DNA of 64,000 bases from [Zimmermannella] faecalis ATCC 13722 (GTDB lineage: Bacteria > Actinomycetota > Actinomycetes > Actinomycetales > Microbacteriaceae): assembly GCF_000381765.1 (NCBI RefSeq), contig NZ_KB907076.1, positions 1 through 64,000 of the forward strand, given 5' to 3'. The notes below the pieces were generated by a model. It was not told the DNA's origin and searched no databases. It was given only the letters and a program-made list of their open reading frames with translations. Of the stretch, positions 51,982 through 60,194 are shown in pieces. Made by a program: the position numbers and the translations under genes. Positions within the stretch are counted from its first letter, which is position 1. The number at the start of each line of letters is the position of its first letter.

Positions 51982-52787
51982 CCGCATCCCACCAGCTCTC
52001 AGCCCGCGAACTGTCGCTCGGCTACCGCGAGCGCACCGTCATCGACTCGCTCAGCCTCGAGATCGCGCCCGGGCAGGTGACCGCGATCGTGGGCGCGAAC
52101 GCGTGCGGCAAGTCGACGCTGCTGCGGTCGATGTCGCGCCTGCTCGCGCCGCAGTCGGGCGAAGTGGTGCTCGACGGCAAGCAGATTCACCGGATGGGCG
52201 CGAAGGAGCTCGCGCGCACGCTCGGCTTGCTGCCGCAGTCGCCGATCGCGCCCGAGGGCATCACGGTGTCGGACCTCGTGAGCCGCGGCCGCAACCCGCA
52301 CCAGCGGATGTTCACGCGGTGGACCCGCGACGACGACGAGGCGGTCGCCGCGGCGCTCGAGGCGACCCAGACGCTCGAGCTCGCCGACCGGGCGATCGAC
52401 GAGCTGTCGGGCGGGCAGCGCCAGCGCGTGTGGATCGCGATGGCGCTCGCGCAGCAGACCGACCTGCTGCTGCTCGACGAGCCGACAACGTTCCTCGACG
52501 TCGCCCACCAGGTCGAGGTGCTCGACCTGCTCACCGACCTGAATCGCGACCGCGGCACGACGGTCGTGATGGTGCTGCACGACCTCAACCTCGCGGCGCG
52601 TTACGCCGACCGGCTCGTCGCGATCGCGAACGGCGGCGTGCACTCGAGCGGCACGGCCGAGGAGGTGCTCACGGTCGACACGGTGCGCGAGGTGTTCGGG
52701 CTCGAGAGCCAGGTGATCATCGACCCGACCTCGAACCGGCCGCTCATGCTGCCGCTCGGGCGGCATCACGCGGTCGCGACGGCCTAG
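51978..52787 (+). CDS. iron-siderophore ABC importer ATPase
   Basis: FecE/FepC-type ATPase, 269 residues from the GTG at 51978 overlapping the permease stop (GTGA). Walker A GANACGKS (39-46), Q-loop GLLPQSP, signature LSGGQRQRVWIA (about 144-155), Walker B LLLLDEPTTFLD and H-loop VLHDLNLAARYAD. All residues for ATP hydrolysis are present. Its stop overlaps the stop of the convergent APC permease by 4 bp, so no terminator separates them. Confidence 0.94.
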   Translation: MTASHQLSARELSLGYRERTVIDSLSLEIAPGQVTAIVGANACGKSTLLRSMSRLLAPQSGEVVLDGKQIHRMGAKELARTLGLLPQSPIAPEGITVSDLVSRGRNPHQRMFTRWTRDDDEAVAAALEATQTLELADRAIDELSGGQRQRVWIAMALAQQTDLLLLDEPTTFLDVAHQVEVLDLLTDLNRDRGTTVVMVLHDLNLAARYADRLVAIANGGVHSSGTAEEVLTVDTVREVFGLESQVIIDPTSNRPLMLPLGRHHAVATA

Positions 52788-54157
52788 CTCGCGTCACGCT
52801 CCAGCTCGGCCCGCTCCCGCTCGTCGAGGCGCATGATCGCCTTCGTGTCGATGCTCGATTCCGGGATCTTTCGGAACCCCTTCGAGATCACCGCGAGGTA
52901 GATGACACCGATCGCCACCCAGACGAGGCCGACCGTGAGCGCCTCGGCACTCAGCGAGAACCACAGCCACATGGTGAGCGCGAAGCCGATCACCGGGAGC
53001 ACACCGTACCGCACGATCGCGCCGGCGCTGCGCTCCTTCGCGTCGATGAGGAAGAACTTGATCACGGCGAGGTTCACCATCGAGAAGGCGGCGAGCGCGC
53101 CGAAACTCACGACCGAGATCACCGTGTCGAGGGGCAACACGAGCGCGAGTAGCGAGACGACCGCGACGACGAGAATCGCGTTGCTCGGGGTCTGGAAGCG
53201 CGCGTTGACCTTGCCGAACAGCGCCTGCGGGAGCATCCGGTCACGCCCCATCGAGTAGAGCACGCGCGAGGTCGAGGCCTGCGAGCTCAGCGCGCTCGCG
53301 ACGCAGCCGACGATGTACGCGGCGAGGAAGAACGCCTGCAGGGCCGAGCCGCCTACGACTCCGAACAGCTCGTTCGGCGCGGTGTCGAGGTTCTCGAAGG
53401 TGGAGTGATCGGGCCACACGAGGTAGCCGACGAGCGAGACCACGACGAACATGACGCCGCCGACCACGACGGTGAGCAGCACCGCGCGGGGCACCGTGCG
53501 GCGCGCGTCCTTCGCCTCCTCGGCGAGCGTCGAGACGGCGTCGAAGCCGAGGAACGACAGCGCGAGAATCGCCGACCCCGCGACCACCGCCGAGAAGTCG
53601 GGTGCGAACGCGAAGGGCGCCGCCGCATCGGCCTCGGGCGTGAACTTGCCGACCGCGAGCACGACGAAGAAGACGAGGAACAGCACCTGGAACGCGACGA
53701 GCAGCACGTTAATGTTGCGCACGACCTCGATGCCGATGGCGTTGAGCACCGTGACGAGGACGATCGCGAGCACGATGACGAGCCACACCGGGATGCCCGG
53801 GAACTGGCTGTTCACGTAGAGCCCGACGAGCATGTAGTTCAGCATCGGCAGCAGCATGTAGTCGACCATGAGGCCCCAGCCGGTGACGAAGCCCACGCCG
53901 CGGCCGAACGCCTGGCGCGCGTATCCGTATGCGCTGCCCGCGGTCGGGAGGCGGCGCACAATGCTCGCGTAGCTCAGCGCCGTGAAGAGCATCGCGATGG
54001 TCGTGACGATGTAGGCGAGCGGCAGGCGGCCGCCGGTGATGTCGCTGACCACGCCGTAGGTGCTGAAGATCGTGAGCGGCACCATGTAGGCGATGCCGAA
54101 CATGAGCAGGGTCGGGGTACCCATCGCTCGCTTGAGCTGGGGCTGGTTCGTGGTCAT
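52784..54157 (-). CDS. APC-family amino acid/amine permease
   Basis: 457 residues, 12 hydrophobic helices, from the ATG at 54157 overlapping the amidohydrolase stop (ATGA). The APC signature lies in TPTLLMFGIAYMVPLTIFST at the N-terminus, with the later LSFLGFDAVSTLAEEAKDAR (helix 6 region) typical of the family. The C-terminal tail is charged and short. Translational coupling to the amidohydrolase suggests it imports that enzyme's substrate or a related amino acid, amide or amine. Substrate not predictable further. Confidence 0.88.
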   Translation of the reverse strand: MTTNQPQLKRAMGTPTLLMFGIAYMVPLTIFSTYGVVSDITGGRLPLAYIVTTIAMLFTALSYASIVRRLPTAGSAYGYARQAFGRGVGFVTGWGLMVDYMLLPMLNYMLVGLYVNSQFPGIPVWLVIVLAIVLVTVLNAIGIEVVRNINVLLVAFQVLFLVFFVVLAVGKFTPEADAAAPFAFAPDFSAVVAGSAILALSFLGFDAVSTLAEEAKDARRTVPRAVLLTVVVGGVMFVVVSLVGYLVWPDHSTFENLDTAPNELFGVVGGSALQAFFLAAYIVGCVASALSSQASTSRVLYSMGRDRMLPQALFGKVNARFQTPSNAILVVAVVSLLALVLPLDTVISVVSFGALAAFSMVNLAVIKFFLIDAKERSAGAIVRYGVLPVIGFALTMWLWFSLSAEALTVGLVWVAIGVIYLAVISKGFRKIPESSIDTKAIMRLDERERAELERDAS

Positions 54158-55770
54158 GCCGTGGTGCCTTTCGAAGCTGCGGGCTGCGCCACCACGACGC
54201 CGTCGAGCGTGGTGGCGAGAATGGGGATGTCGGCCACGTCGTGCGGTGACGCGGTGATCGGGTCGGCGGCCCAGATGGTGAAGTCGGCGGGCTCCCCCGG
54301 CTGCAGGCTGCTGCCGGTTTCGCCGATGGAGGCGCCGCCCGCGCTCGTGTAGCCCGCGAGGATCTGCTCGGGCGTGAGCGCCTGCGCGGGCCCGATTGGC
54401 GGTGTGTCGTGGTCGTGCGGATGCCGGAGCTGCGCGTCGGCGAAGGTGATGCGCGGGTCGTAGGGCGCGACCGGCCAGTCGCTCGCGAGCGCCTGCACGA
54501 TGCCGGCCGCGGCGAAGTCGCCGGTGCGGAATCCGTGCTGGTTGCGCGGCTCGCCGAGTCGCTGCGACCAGCTGTCTTGCTGCTCGGGATGCACGAATAG
54601 GGTGCAATGGGTCGGCTGCACGCACACCGCGATGTCATTGGCCGCGAGCGTCGCGATGGTTTCGTCGTCGGCGAGCTCGAGGTGCTCGATGCGGTGCTGC
54701 ACGCCGGTCTTCGGGAGCGCCGCGAGGGTGTCGGCGACAAAGCGCACGCCGCGGTCACCGATCGCGTGCGTCAGGGTCGGCACGCCGAGCGAGTGCAGCA
54801 GCCGGATGCGCGCCGCGTACGTGTTCGGGTCGTGCCAGAAGCCGGCGCGGCCCTCGCCCTCGGTGTCGGGTTCGTGGAGCCAGGCGGTGCCGTTGTCGAT
54901 CGTGCCGTCGATGAACAGTTTGACGCCCTCGAACCGCCAGCGGCGGCCGCGTTTGCCGAGGCCGGCGACGAGTTCACGCACCTGCTGCTCGGTGAGGTCG
55001 GGCGTGCACCAGGGCGAGATGCGCAGGCGGAGCGGCAGGTCGCCGCGCCGCTCGAGTTCGTCGAGCACCTCGGGCACGGCGTCGCCGCCCTGTGCGTCGG
55101 CGACGACGAGCGCGGTCAGCCCGGTGGCCGCCATGTCGTGGAAGAGCTCGTGGAGTCGGTCGGCCCGGGTCGCGAGCGGCTCCTGCGGCACGCGGTCGGC
55201 GATTTCCTGCATTGCGGCGAACTCGAGGGCGTGGCCCGTCAGCTCGCCGTTCGCGTTCGCGGTGAATCCCCCGCCGTCGACGGTTCGGTGGGGCGCCGTC
55301 ACCCCGACCTCGCGCAGGGCTGCGGCGGAAAGGAGCGCCGAGTGCGCGTCAAACAGCATGAGGTAGACGGGCCGGTCGGCGCCGACCGCCTCGTGGATGG
55401 CCGTGTTGTCGACCGGGCCCTCGAGCGCGTTCGGTGCGAGCCCCCACCCGAAGAGCCACTCCCCCTCGGGATGTTCGGACGCGCCCTGCCGCAGGGCCTG
55501 GATCACCCCGGCCCGGGTCTCGATGCCGCTCAGGTCGACCCCGCGCGCCATCGAGAGGCCCCAGATGGGGTGCGCGTGGCCGTCAATCAGGCCCGCGGTG
55601 ATCGTGGCGTCGGGGAACTCTCGCACCTCGGCGTCGGGATGCGCGGCGCGCAGCTCATCCCAGGCACCGACCGCGGCGATTCGCCCGCGCTCGACCGCGA
55701 CGGTGTTGCCGAGCACCTCGGCTGCGGAGCGCACGGCTCGCGCGCGAAACAGGGTGATGTCGGTCGTCAT
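54154..55770 (-). CDS. amidohydrolase of the YtcJ type
   Basis: 538-residue metal-dependent hydrolase (amidohydrolase_3 family). N- and C-terminal beta-sandwich flanks a TIM barrel. Metal ligands: His65 and His67 in LIDGHAHPIWG, the Lys-containing VKLFIDGTIDNGT, His in LTHAIGDRGVR, His in RIEHLELAD, and Asp in LASDWPVAPYDPR. The family cleaves amides, carbamates or cyclic amides, or formamides, and is poorly characterised. It is the first gene of a two-gene run with the APC permease and is divergent from a LacI regulator across a 124-bp gap with a LacI-type operator, so expression is probably substrate-inducible. Confidence 0.87.
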   Translation of the reverse strand: MTTDITLFRARAVRSAAEVLGNTVAVERGRIAAVGAWDELRAAHPDAEVREFPDATITAGLIDGHAHPIWGLSMARGVDLSGIETRAGVIQALRQGASEHPEGEWLFGWGLAPNALEGPVDNTAIHEAVGADRPVYLMLFDAHSALLSAAALREVGVTAPHRTVDGGGFTANANGELTGHALEFAAMQEIADRVPQEPLATRADRLHELFHDMAATGLTALVVADAQGGDAVPEVLDELERRGDLPLRLRISPWCTPDLTEQQVRELVAGLGKRGRRWRFEGVKLFIDGTIDNGTAWLHEPDTEGEGRAGFWHDPNTYAARIRLLHSLGVPTLTHAIGDRGVRFVADTLAALPKTGVQHRIEHLELADDETIATLAANDIAVCVQPTHCTLFVHPEQQDSWSQRLGEPRNQHGFRTGDFAAAGIVQALASDWPVAPYDPRITFADAQLRHPHDHDTPPIGPAQALTPEQILAGYTSAGGASIGETGSSLQPGEPADFTIWAADPITASPHDVADIPILATTLDGVVVAQPAASKGTTA

Positions 55771-55829
55771 GCAGGCGTCCCTCCGTTGGGTTCCGACGTG
55801 CTGGTCACTGTCGCATCCGCGACAATGCT

Positions 55830-55839
55830 GAAACGTTTC
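55830..55839. promoter_or_regulatory. LacI-type operator
   Basis: Perfect palindrome GAAACGTTTC with the central CG typical of LacI-family operators, in the gap between the divergent amidohydrolase and LacI genes. It lies 56 bp before the regulator start and 60 bp before the amidohydrolase start. Confidence 0.65.
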
Positions 55840-55894
55840 GACATCTTTTCACGCGGCGCGCCCGTGACGCAAGCATCGCCGTAGGATCGACGGC

Positions 55895-56899
55895 ATGGCG
55901 GTCGACAGGGTCACGATTCCTCAGCTCGCGCGGGAGCTCGGGGTGAGCGTCGGCACGGTGTCGAGCGCGCTCAACGGTACGGGCCGGGTGGCGCCCGCGA
56001 CGCGGCAGTTGGTGCTCGACCACGCGGCCGCCCGCGGCTACCGCAAGAATTCGGCCGCACGCAGCCTGAAGCTCGGCGCGACGCAGGCGATCGAGCTGCA
56101 TTTGCCGCGCAATGCCCGGCATCTCTCGTTCTATGTCGACTTCGCGTTCGGGGTGGTCGACGCCGCCGACGCGGCGGGGTTGGATGTGTTGCTCACGACC
56201 GCCGATCGCCCGCGGTCGGGCGGGGTGTTGACGGCCGATGGCGCGGTGTTCATCGACTGTGAGGAGCATTCGGAGCGCCTGCGGGAGCTGGTCGCGGCGG
56301 GGGTTCCGGTGGTGGCGGCCGACGGGGCGCCGGTGCCCGGGCCGAAGCCGAACCTCTCGATCGAGATCGACTATGACGACGTCATGGGGCAGTTGTTGCG
56401 CTCGGCGGTCTCGTCTGGCGCGCGCCGCCCGATGCTCGTCGCGCCCGACCTCTCGTTGGCGTCGTCGTGGCGCGATCGCATTACGGCCGCGTTCACGCGG
56501 TGGTGCGACACGCTGGGCGTTCCGGCGCACGTGCGCAGGTTTCCGGTGAACGGCCCGGATACGGACATCGTCGCGCTCGCGCGAACCGAGCTCGAGCGCC
56601 CGGACGCCCCCGACGCGATGATTTTTGCCGGGCAGCGGCTCGCGGCCGTGTGCTCGTCGGCCCTGCAGCTGGGCTTTTCGGACTCTGCGGTGCCGTGGAT
56701 CGCCTCGTGCGCGGGCGACCCGCTGAGCGAGGTGGCCGCGCCGCAGATTTCGGCGCTGGATACGCAGCCGCACGAGTTCGGGCGGCGGTCGGGGGCGGCG
56801 CTCGCGACGCTCATTTCGTCGCCGGAGTCGCCGCCCCCGGCCTTCGAGGTGTGGCCGACGCGTATCGTGTGGGCGGAGCACTGGGCCCTCGGCGACTGA
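55895..56899 (+). CDS. LacI-family transcriptional regulator
   Basis: 334 residues. Helix-turn-helix at the N-terminus (VTIPQLARELGVSVGTVSSA, 6-25) and hinge helix (KNSAARSLKLG), then a periplasmic-binding-protein-like effector domain with SSGARRPMLVAPDLSLASSW and DAMIFAGQRLAAV. The usual recognition residues of the family are kept. It is divergent from the amidohydrolase-APC pair and most likely represses it. The effector would be a substrate or product of the amidohydrolase, not necessarily a sugar. It converges on the unknown membrane protein gene. Confidence 0.9.
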   Translation: MAVDRVTIPQLARELGVSVGTVSSALNGTGRVAPATRQLVLDHAAARGYRKNSAARSLKLGATQAIELHLPRNARHLSFYVDFAFGVVDAADAAGLDVLLTTADRPRSGGVLTADGAVFIDCEEHSERLRELVAAGVPVVAADGAPVPGPKPNLSIEIDYDDVMGQLLRSAVSSGARRPMLVAPDLSLASSWRDRITAAFTRWCDTLGVPAHVRRFPVNGPDTDIVALARTELERPDAPDAMIFAGQRLAAVCSSALQLGFSDSAVPWIASCAGDPLSEVAAPQISALDTQPHEFGRRSGAALATLISSPESPPPAFEVWPTRIVWAEHWALGD

Positions 56900-56912
56900 G
56901 GGCCCCGGTCGA

Positions 56913-58124
56913 CTACCCGATGACCTCGACCGAGTAGGCGAACACGGTGACCGCGGTCGCCGAGCCGCCGATGGCCGTGTCGTACGTCGCGGTTCCCTGC
57001 ACTTCGACCAACAGCTTGACGGTGTCACCGGCGATCACCGATGACAGGAGTTCGTCGTCGGCGGCGAACACGATCGTGTTGATGTTGTAGTCGTACCAGC
57101 GACCGAGCTGTTCGCCCGAGGTGTCCGCGCGAATGCTGTAGGAGCCCGTGGCAATGTCGGCCTGCGTCACGTAGCCGTACAGCACATACTTCTCGCCCGA
57201 GTGGCTGTCGGCGTCGCGGGAAAGCAGTTGCCAGTCGCGGTCGGAGATCGCGGCGTAGTTGGCGGGGTCGGTCTTCGCCTTCTCAGCTTCGGCCGCGGCC
57301 CAAGCGTCGTTGCTGGATTCGACGCTGCTCGACGCGCTCTCGACGTCGCCGACAACCGTTTCGAGGCTGGCCAACGCGGCCTCGTAGCCGTCGGCATCTG
57401 CGTGATCGGATTCGAGCCCCAGCTCCCATTCGAGGTCGTCGATCGCGTCGGCGAGTTGGGTGCGCGTCGCGTCGTCGTCGACCTGGCCCGATGTCTCGTC
57501 GAGGAGGTCCTGCGCGTCGGCGAGCACGTCCTCGGCGTGTGTCACGTAGTCGCCGAAGTCCTCCTTCGCCTGCAGCGCCTCGCCCAGGTCGCCGGAGAGC
57601 GCGTGCACGCCCTCTCGCGCCTCGGCGAGTTCGTCGGCCTGCTCCCAAACCGTGAATGAGAACGCGTGGGGCTCGCCCCTGTCGAGCAGCGCCTCCGCGT
57701 CGTCGATGCCGGTCTCAATGTCGGCGACGAGGCTCGCTTCGTACCCCTCGGGCACGTCAGTGATCAGTGATTCTGCGTTGGCGATCGCGCGGTCGAGCTT
57801 GGTGACCTGCTCGCGGTAGTCGGCCAGGTGCTGCTGGTTCAGCACGGGCGGCAAGATCGCCGCGGCGGCGACCACGACGACCAATGCCCCAATCGTCACG
57901 CCGAGCGGCAACTTGCGGGAACGCTGCTTGCGCTTGGGCGCCTTGCCGCTCGGCGCCGGAGCAGTCGTGCTGGTGCGCACGTCGAGTGCGGGCCCCGCTG
58001 CGGGCTGACCGTACTGGGGGTTGAGCTGCGGCGAAGCGGGCTGGTGCGGCAAGGGCGGCAGCGGCGGCATCTGGTTGTTGGATAACGGAACGCGGTCGCT
58101 GGGGCCGGGTGCGCCATCGGTCAT
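56913..58124 (-). CDS. unrecognised membrane-anchored protein with coiled-coil and C-terminal beta domain
   Basis: 403 residues from the ATG at 58124. I do not recognise a known family. Order: Pro/Gln-rich cytoplasmic N-terminus (1-58), basic patch KAPKRKQRSRK, one membrane helix (about 73-95), an acidic, Ala/Glu/Asp-rich helical region that should form coiled coils (about 97-300), then a beta-rich domain (about 308-403) starting YVLYGYVTQADIATGSYSI. Orientation predicted N-in. The end domain looks like an OB-type fold that could bind a ligand or cell-wall component. It lies between a LacI gene and the Tad cluster, on the strand of the latter. Confidence 0.75.
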   Translation of the reverse strand: MTDGAPGPSDRVPLSNNQMPPLPPLPHQPASPQLNPQYGQPAAGPALDVRTSTTAPAPSGKAPKRKQRSRKLPLGVTIGALVVVVAAAAILPPVLNQQHLADYREQVTKLDRAIANAESLITDVPEGYEASLVADIETGIDDAEALLDRGEPHAFSFTVWEQADELAEAREGVHALSGDLGEALQAKEDFGDYVTHAEDVLADAQDLLDETSGQVDDDATRTQLADAIDDLEWELGLESDHADADGYEAALASLETVVGDVESASSSVESSNDAWAAAEAEKAKTDPANYAAISDRDWQLLSRDADSHSGEKYVLYGYVTQADIATGSYSIRADTSGEQLGRWYDYNINTIVFAADDELLSSVIAGDTVKLLVEVQGTATYDTAIGGSATAVTVFAYSVEVIG

Positions 58125-58175
58125 CGTGGTGTGTGTCTTTCTCGGAAGGCAGCCCAGTGGCCCGGCTGCGAGGCC

Positions 58176-58197
58176 GCATGAGTGTGATTTCTCATGC
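58176..58197. promoter_or_regulatory. inverted repeat upstream of the unknown membrane protein
   Basis: GCATGAG (58176-58182) and CTCATGC (58191-58197) form 7-bp arms with an 8-nt spacer, between the last Tad gene and the start at 58124. Could be an operator or a weak terminator of the Tad transcript. Confidence 0.3.
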
Positions 58198-58235
58198 ACT
58201 TGCAATCTATCCCGAGCCTGCGACATGGATTTCAC

Positions 58236-58598
58236 TCACGGGAATGAGCTGGGCAGCCCGGCCCGCGACGAGGCCCCGATCGTGAACGCGCCGAACGTGG
58301 TCGTGACGGTGACGAAGGTCTCGGTGCGGCCGGCGTCGCAGCCGGTGAGGGTGACGCGGTGTTCGGCGGCGATGGCGGCCGCTCGGCCGCAGGCATCGCC
58401 GGGGATGCGCCCCGACGCGGAGTCGGCCGCCGCGAGCGCCGCGGCATCGGCCGCGACCGACGCGCGGGTGTGGGCGACGAAGGCGCCGAGCACGAGGCAG
58501 AGGGCGACCGCGAGCGAGACCGTCGCGCCGATGATCGCGACGGCGAGCACGGTGCCGCTCCCTCTCTCGGAGCGCACGCCCCGCCCTGCCCGGCTCAT
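58236..58598 (-). CDS. TadE-like/Rv3654c-type small secreted protein
   Basis: 120 residues from the ATG at 58598, overlapping the previous gene's stop (ATGA). The N-terminus SERGSGTVLAVAIIGATVSL is a type IV prepilin-like/TadE-like segment: charged stretch, Gly-Ser before a hydrophobic helix, then ARASVAADAAALAAADSA, the conserved hallmark of the helicase-neighbourhood TadE-like family in actinobacteria. Two cysteines (in DACGRA and TGCDAG) could form a disulfide. It is the last gene of the Tad cluster. Likely minor pilin; experimental role unknown. Confidence 0.8.
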   Translation of the reverse strand: MSRAGRGVRSERGSGTVLAVAIIGATVSLAVALCLVLGAFVAHTRASVAADAAALAAADSASGRIPGDACGRAAAIAAEHRVTLTGCDAGRTETFVTVTTTFGAFTIGASSRAGLPSSFP

Positions 58599-58966
58599 CC
58601 GTCGACGTCCCGCAACGCGCACGAGGTCGCGTCGGCGCTCACGCCGAGCTGGGCGCCGAGCAGCTGAATGGGCACGGTGACGCGCGCGCAGCGAAACTCG
58701 CCCGCGTCCCAGACTTCGGCGCTCGCGCCGTCGCCGTGCCCGGTGAGCGCGGCACCGTAGTCGTCGCCCCGGGCCGCGAGTCGCGCCACTTCGCCGGCGG
58801 AGTCCTGCGCCTGCACGAAGGCCGCCGAGCCGATCACGGCCCCGATGCAGAGCGCGAGCACGAGCACGACCGCGGGCATGGTGACCGCGAACTCGACCGC
58901 GACCGACCCGCGCTCGTCGGCGCGCATCCGCTGCCGGTGCCGCGAACGCGGCCACCACATCCGCAT
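58595..58966 (-). CDS. TadE-family minor pilin
   Basis: 123 residues from the ATG at 58966 (an ATG two codons in is equally good). Pattern ADERGSVAVEFAVTMPAVVL: charged leader, Gly, Ser-Val-Ala-Val-Glu with the +5 Glu expected for prepilin-peptidase substrates, then a hydrophobic helix. AQDSAGEVARLAARGD follows, as in TadE proteins. Two cysteines near the C-terminus (FRCARV and TSCALRD). Overlaps the next gene by 4 bp and follows the DUF4244 prepilin by 8 bp. Confidence 0.82.
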   Translation of the reverse strand: MRMWWPRSRHRQRMRADERGSVAVEFAVTMPAVVLVLALCIGAVIGSAAFVQAQDSAGEVARLAARGDDYGAALTGHGDGASAEVWDAGEFRCARVTVPIQLLGAQLGVSADATSCALRDVDG

Positions 58967-58974
58967 GGTCGCAC

Positions 58975-59190
58975 CTACCCGAACGCGTTGATCACGAGGT
59001 CTTCGATGATCTGCCGCACGGCGTCGGACTGCACGACGGCGACGAGGACGCCGGCCAGCGCGACCGCGGCCATAATGACGATCGCGTACTCGGCGGTCGC
59101 AGCGCCCTCTTCGTCGCGCAGCAACTCGTTCCGCACGAGGCGCTGCCAGAGTGACCGGCGGGGCTGGTGGGGTTCGATGATGTCGGTCAT
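58975..59190 (-). CDS. DUF4244 Flp-pilin-like protein
   Basis: 71 residues from the ATG at 59190 with a strong GAGAGGA site. The C-terminal part EEGAATAEYAIVIMAAVALAG has the Flp prepilin pattern: Gly at the cleavage position, then AxAEYA with Glu at +5 and a long hydrophobic helix. The N-terminal leader is long and charged (LWQRLVRNELLRDEEG). In actinobacteria this family occupies the place of the major Flp pilin in the cluster. Probably the main structural pilin. A prepilin peptidase gene is not in the window. Confidence 0.85.
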   Translation of the reverse strand: MTDIIEPHQPRRSLWQRLVRNELLRDEEGAATAEYAIVIMAAVALAGVLVAVVQSDAVRQIIEDLVINAFG

Positions 59191-59246
59191 GGGTTCGTTC
59201 CTCTCGGGTGGGGTGGATGCACGGCACGGCTTACAGGGGCGGCGGC

Positions 59247-60194
59247 TCAGGCACCGCCGAGGGTGCGCTGCAGCACCGCGATGACGAGGGGCGCGACACC
59301 GACGGCGAGGAACGCCGGGAGAATGCACGCCCCGAGCGGAAGCATGAGCTGCACGCCGAGGCGGGCGGCCGACTGGGCCGCGTCGGCGCGCGCCCGCGAG
59401 CGTTCGAGCGTCGCCTCGCTGCGCAGCAGGTCACCGGCCGGGACGCCAGCGTCAGCAGCGAGCCGCACGATGTGCCCGGCGCGCTCGAACCCGCTCGAGT
59501 CGAGTCGCCACTCGCGTAGCGCGTCGCGCACTGCGCGCATCGAGGGTGCGGCGGCGCGCCCCGAGAGCATCACCATCGCGACGAGGTCGAGCGCGAACCC
59601 GGGCGTCGTCGGGTGCTTCGTCGCCTTCGCGATGAGCCGGCGGTTCCACCACCAGCCCGTGAGCATGAGTGCGCTGCCGATGGCGAGGCAACCGAACCCG
59701 AGCGCGCTGCCGGTGAGCACGCCGAGCGTGTCGAATCCGAGGGCGGCGCCGAGCAGCAGTCCGACGAGCGGCAGGGCGAGCACGATGCGCGAGGCCGAGG
59801 TCGGCCCGGCGAGCGCGACCTCGACGTCGCGGGCCGACTGCCCGAGGTCGCGAAACCCGTCGGCGAGCTGCCGAAGCGACGCGGCGAGCGGCGCACCCGT
59901 GCGAATCGCGAGGGCCCACGTCACCCCGAGCGCCCGCCAGGTCGCGTCGGGGTGCGGGCGCAGCACCTCGCCTGCCTGCGCGCCGTCGGCGACGGCACGG
60001 GCAAGCCGAGCGAGCGTCGACTCACGGTTCCGACAGCCGGGCGCCTCCTCGGCCTCGAGTGCCTCGGCCTGCGCGACCCGGCGCCACGCCTCGTCGGGCA
60101 CGACGCCGCCGCCGAGCAGGGTCGCGAGCCGCTCGACGACCGCGGCGGTCTGCTCACTCTCGTGCTGCCGCCCGGTGCGGCGCCGCTCAGCCAC
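59247..60194 (-). CDS. type II/IV secretion system F-family protein, apparent TadB-TadC fusion
   Basis: 315 residues from the GTG at 60194, overlapping the TadA stop by 8 bp. It carries two T2SSF-like halves in one chain: first LAIRTGAPLAASLRQLADGF (about 100-130), then a membrane-helix pair, and a second half VRLAADAGVPAGDLLRSEATL (about 230-250) followed by RLGVQLMLPLGACILPAFLA. In mycobacteria these correspond to separate proteins (Rv3658c and Rv3657c). About four hydrophobic segments. It is the platform protein of the pilus machine, placed in the membrane with TadA. Confidence 0.78.
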   Translation of the reverse strand: MAERRRTGRQHESEQTAAVVERLATLLGGGVVPDEAWRRVAQAEALEAEEAPGCRNRESTLARLARAVADGAQAGEVLRPHPDATWRALGVTWALAIRTGAPLAASLRQLADGFRDLGQSARDVEVALAGPTSASRIVLALPLVGLLLGAALGFDTLGVLTGSALGFGCLAIGSALMLTGWWWNRRLIAKATKHPTTPGFALDLVAMVMLSGRAAAPSMRAVRDALREWRLDSSGFERAGHIVRLAADAGVPAGDLLRSEATLERSRARADAAQSAARLGVQLMLPLGACILPAFLAVGVAPLVIAVLQRTLGGA

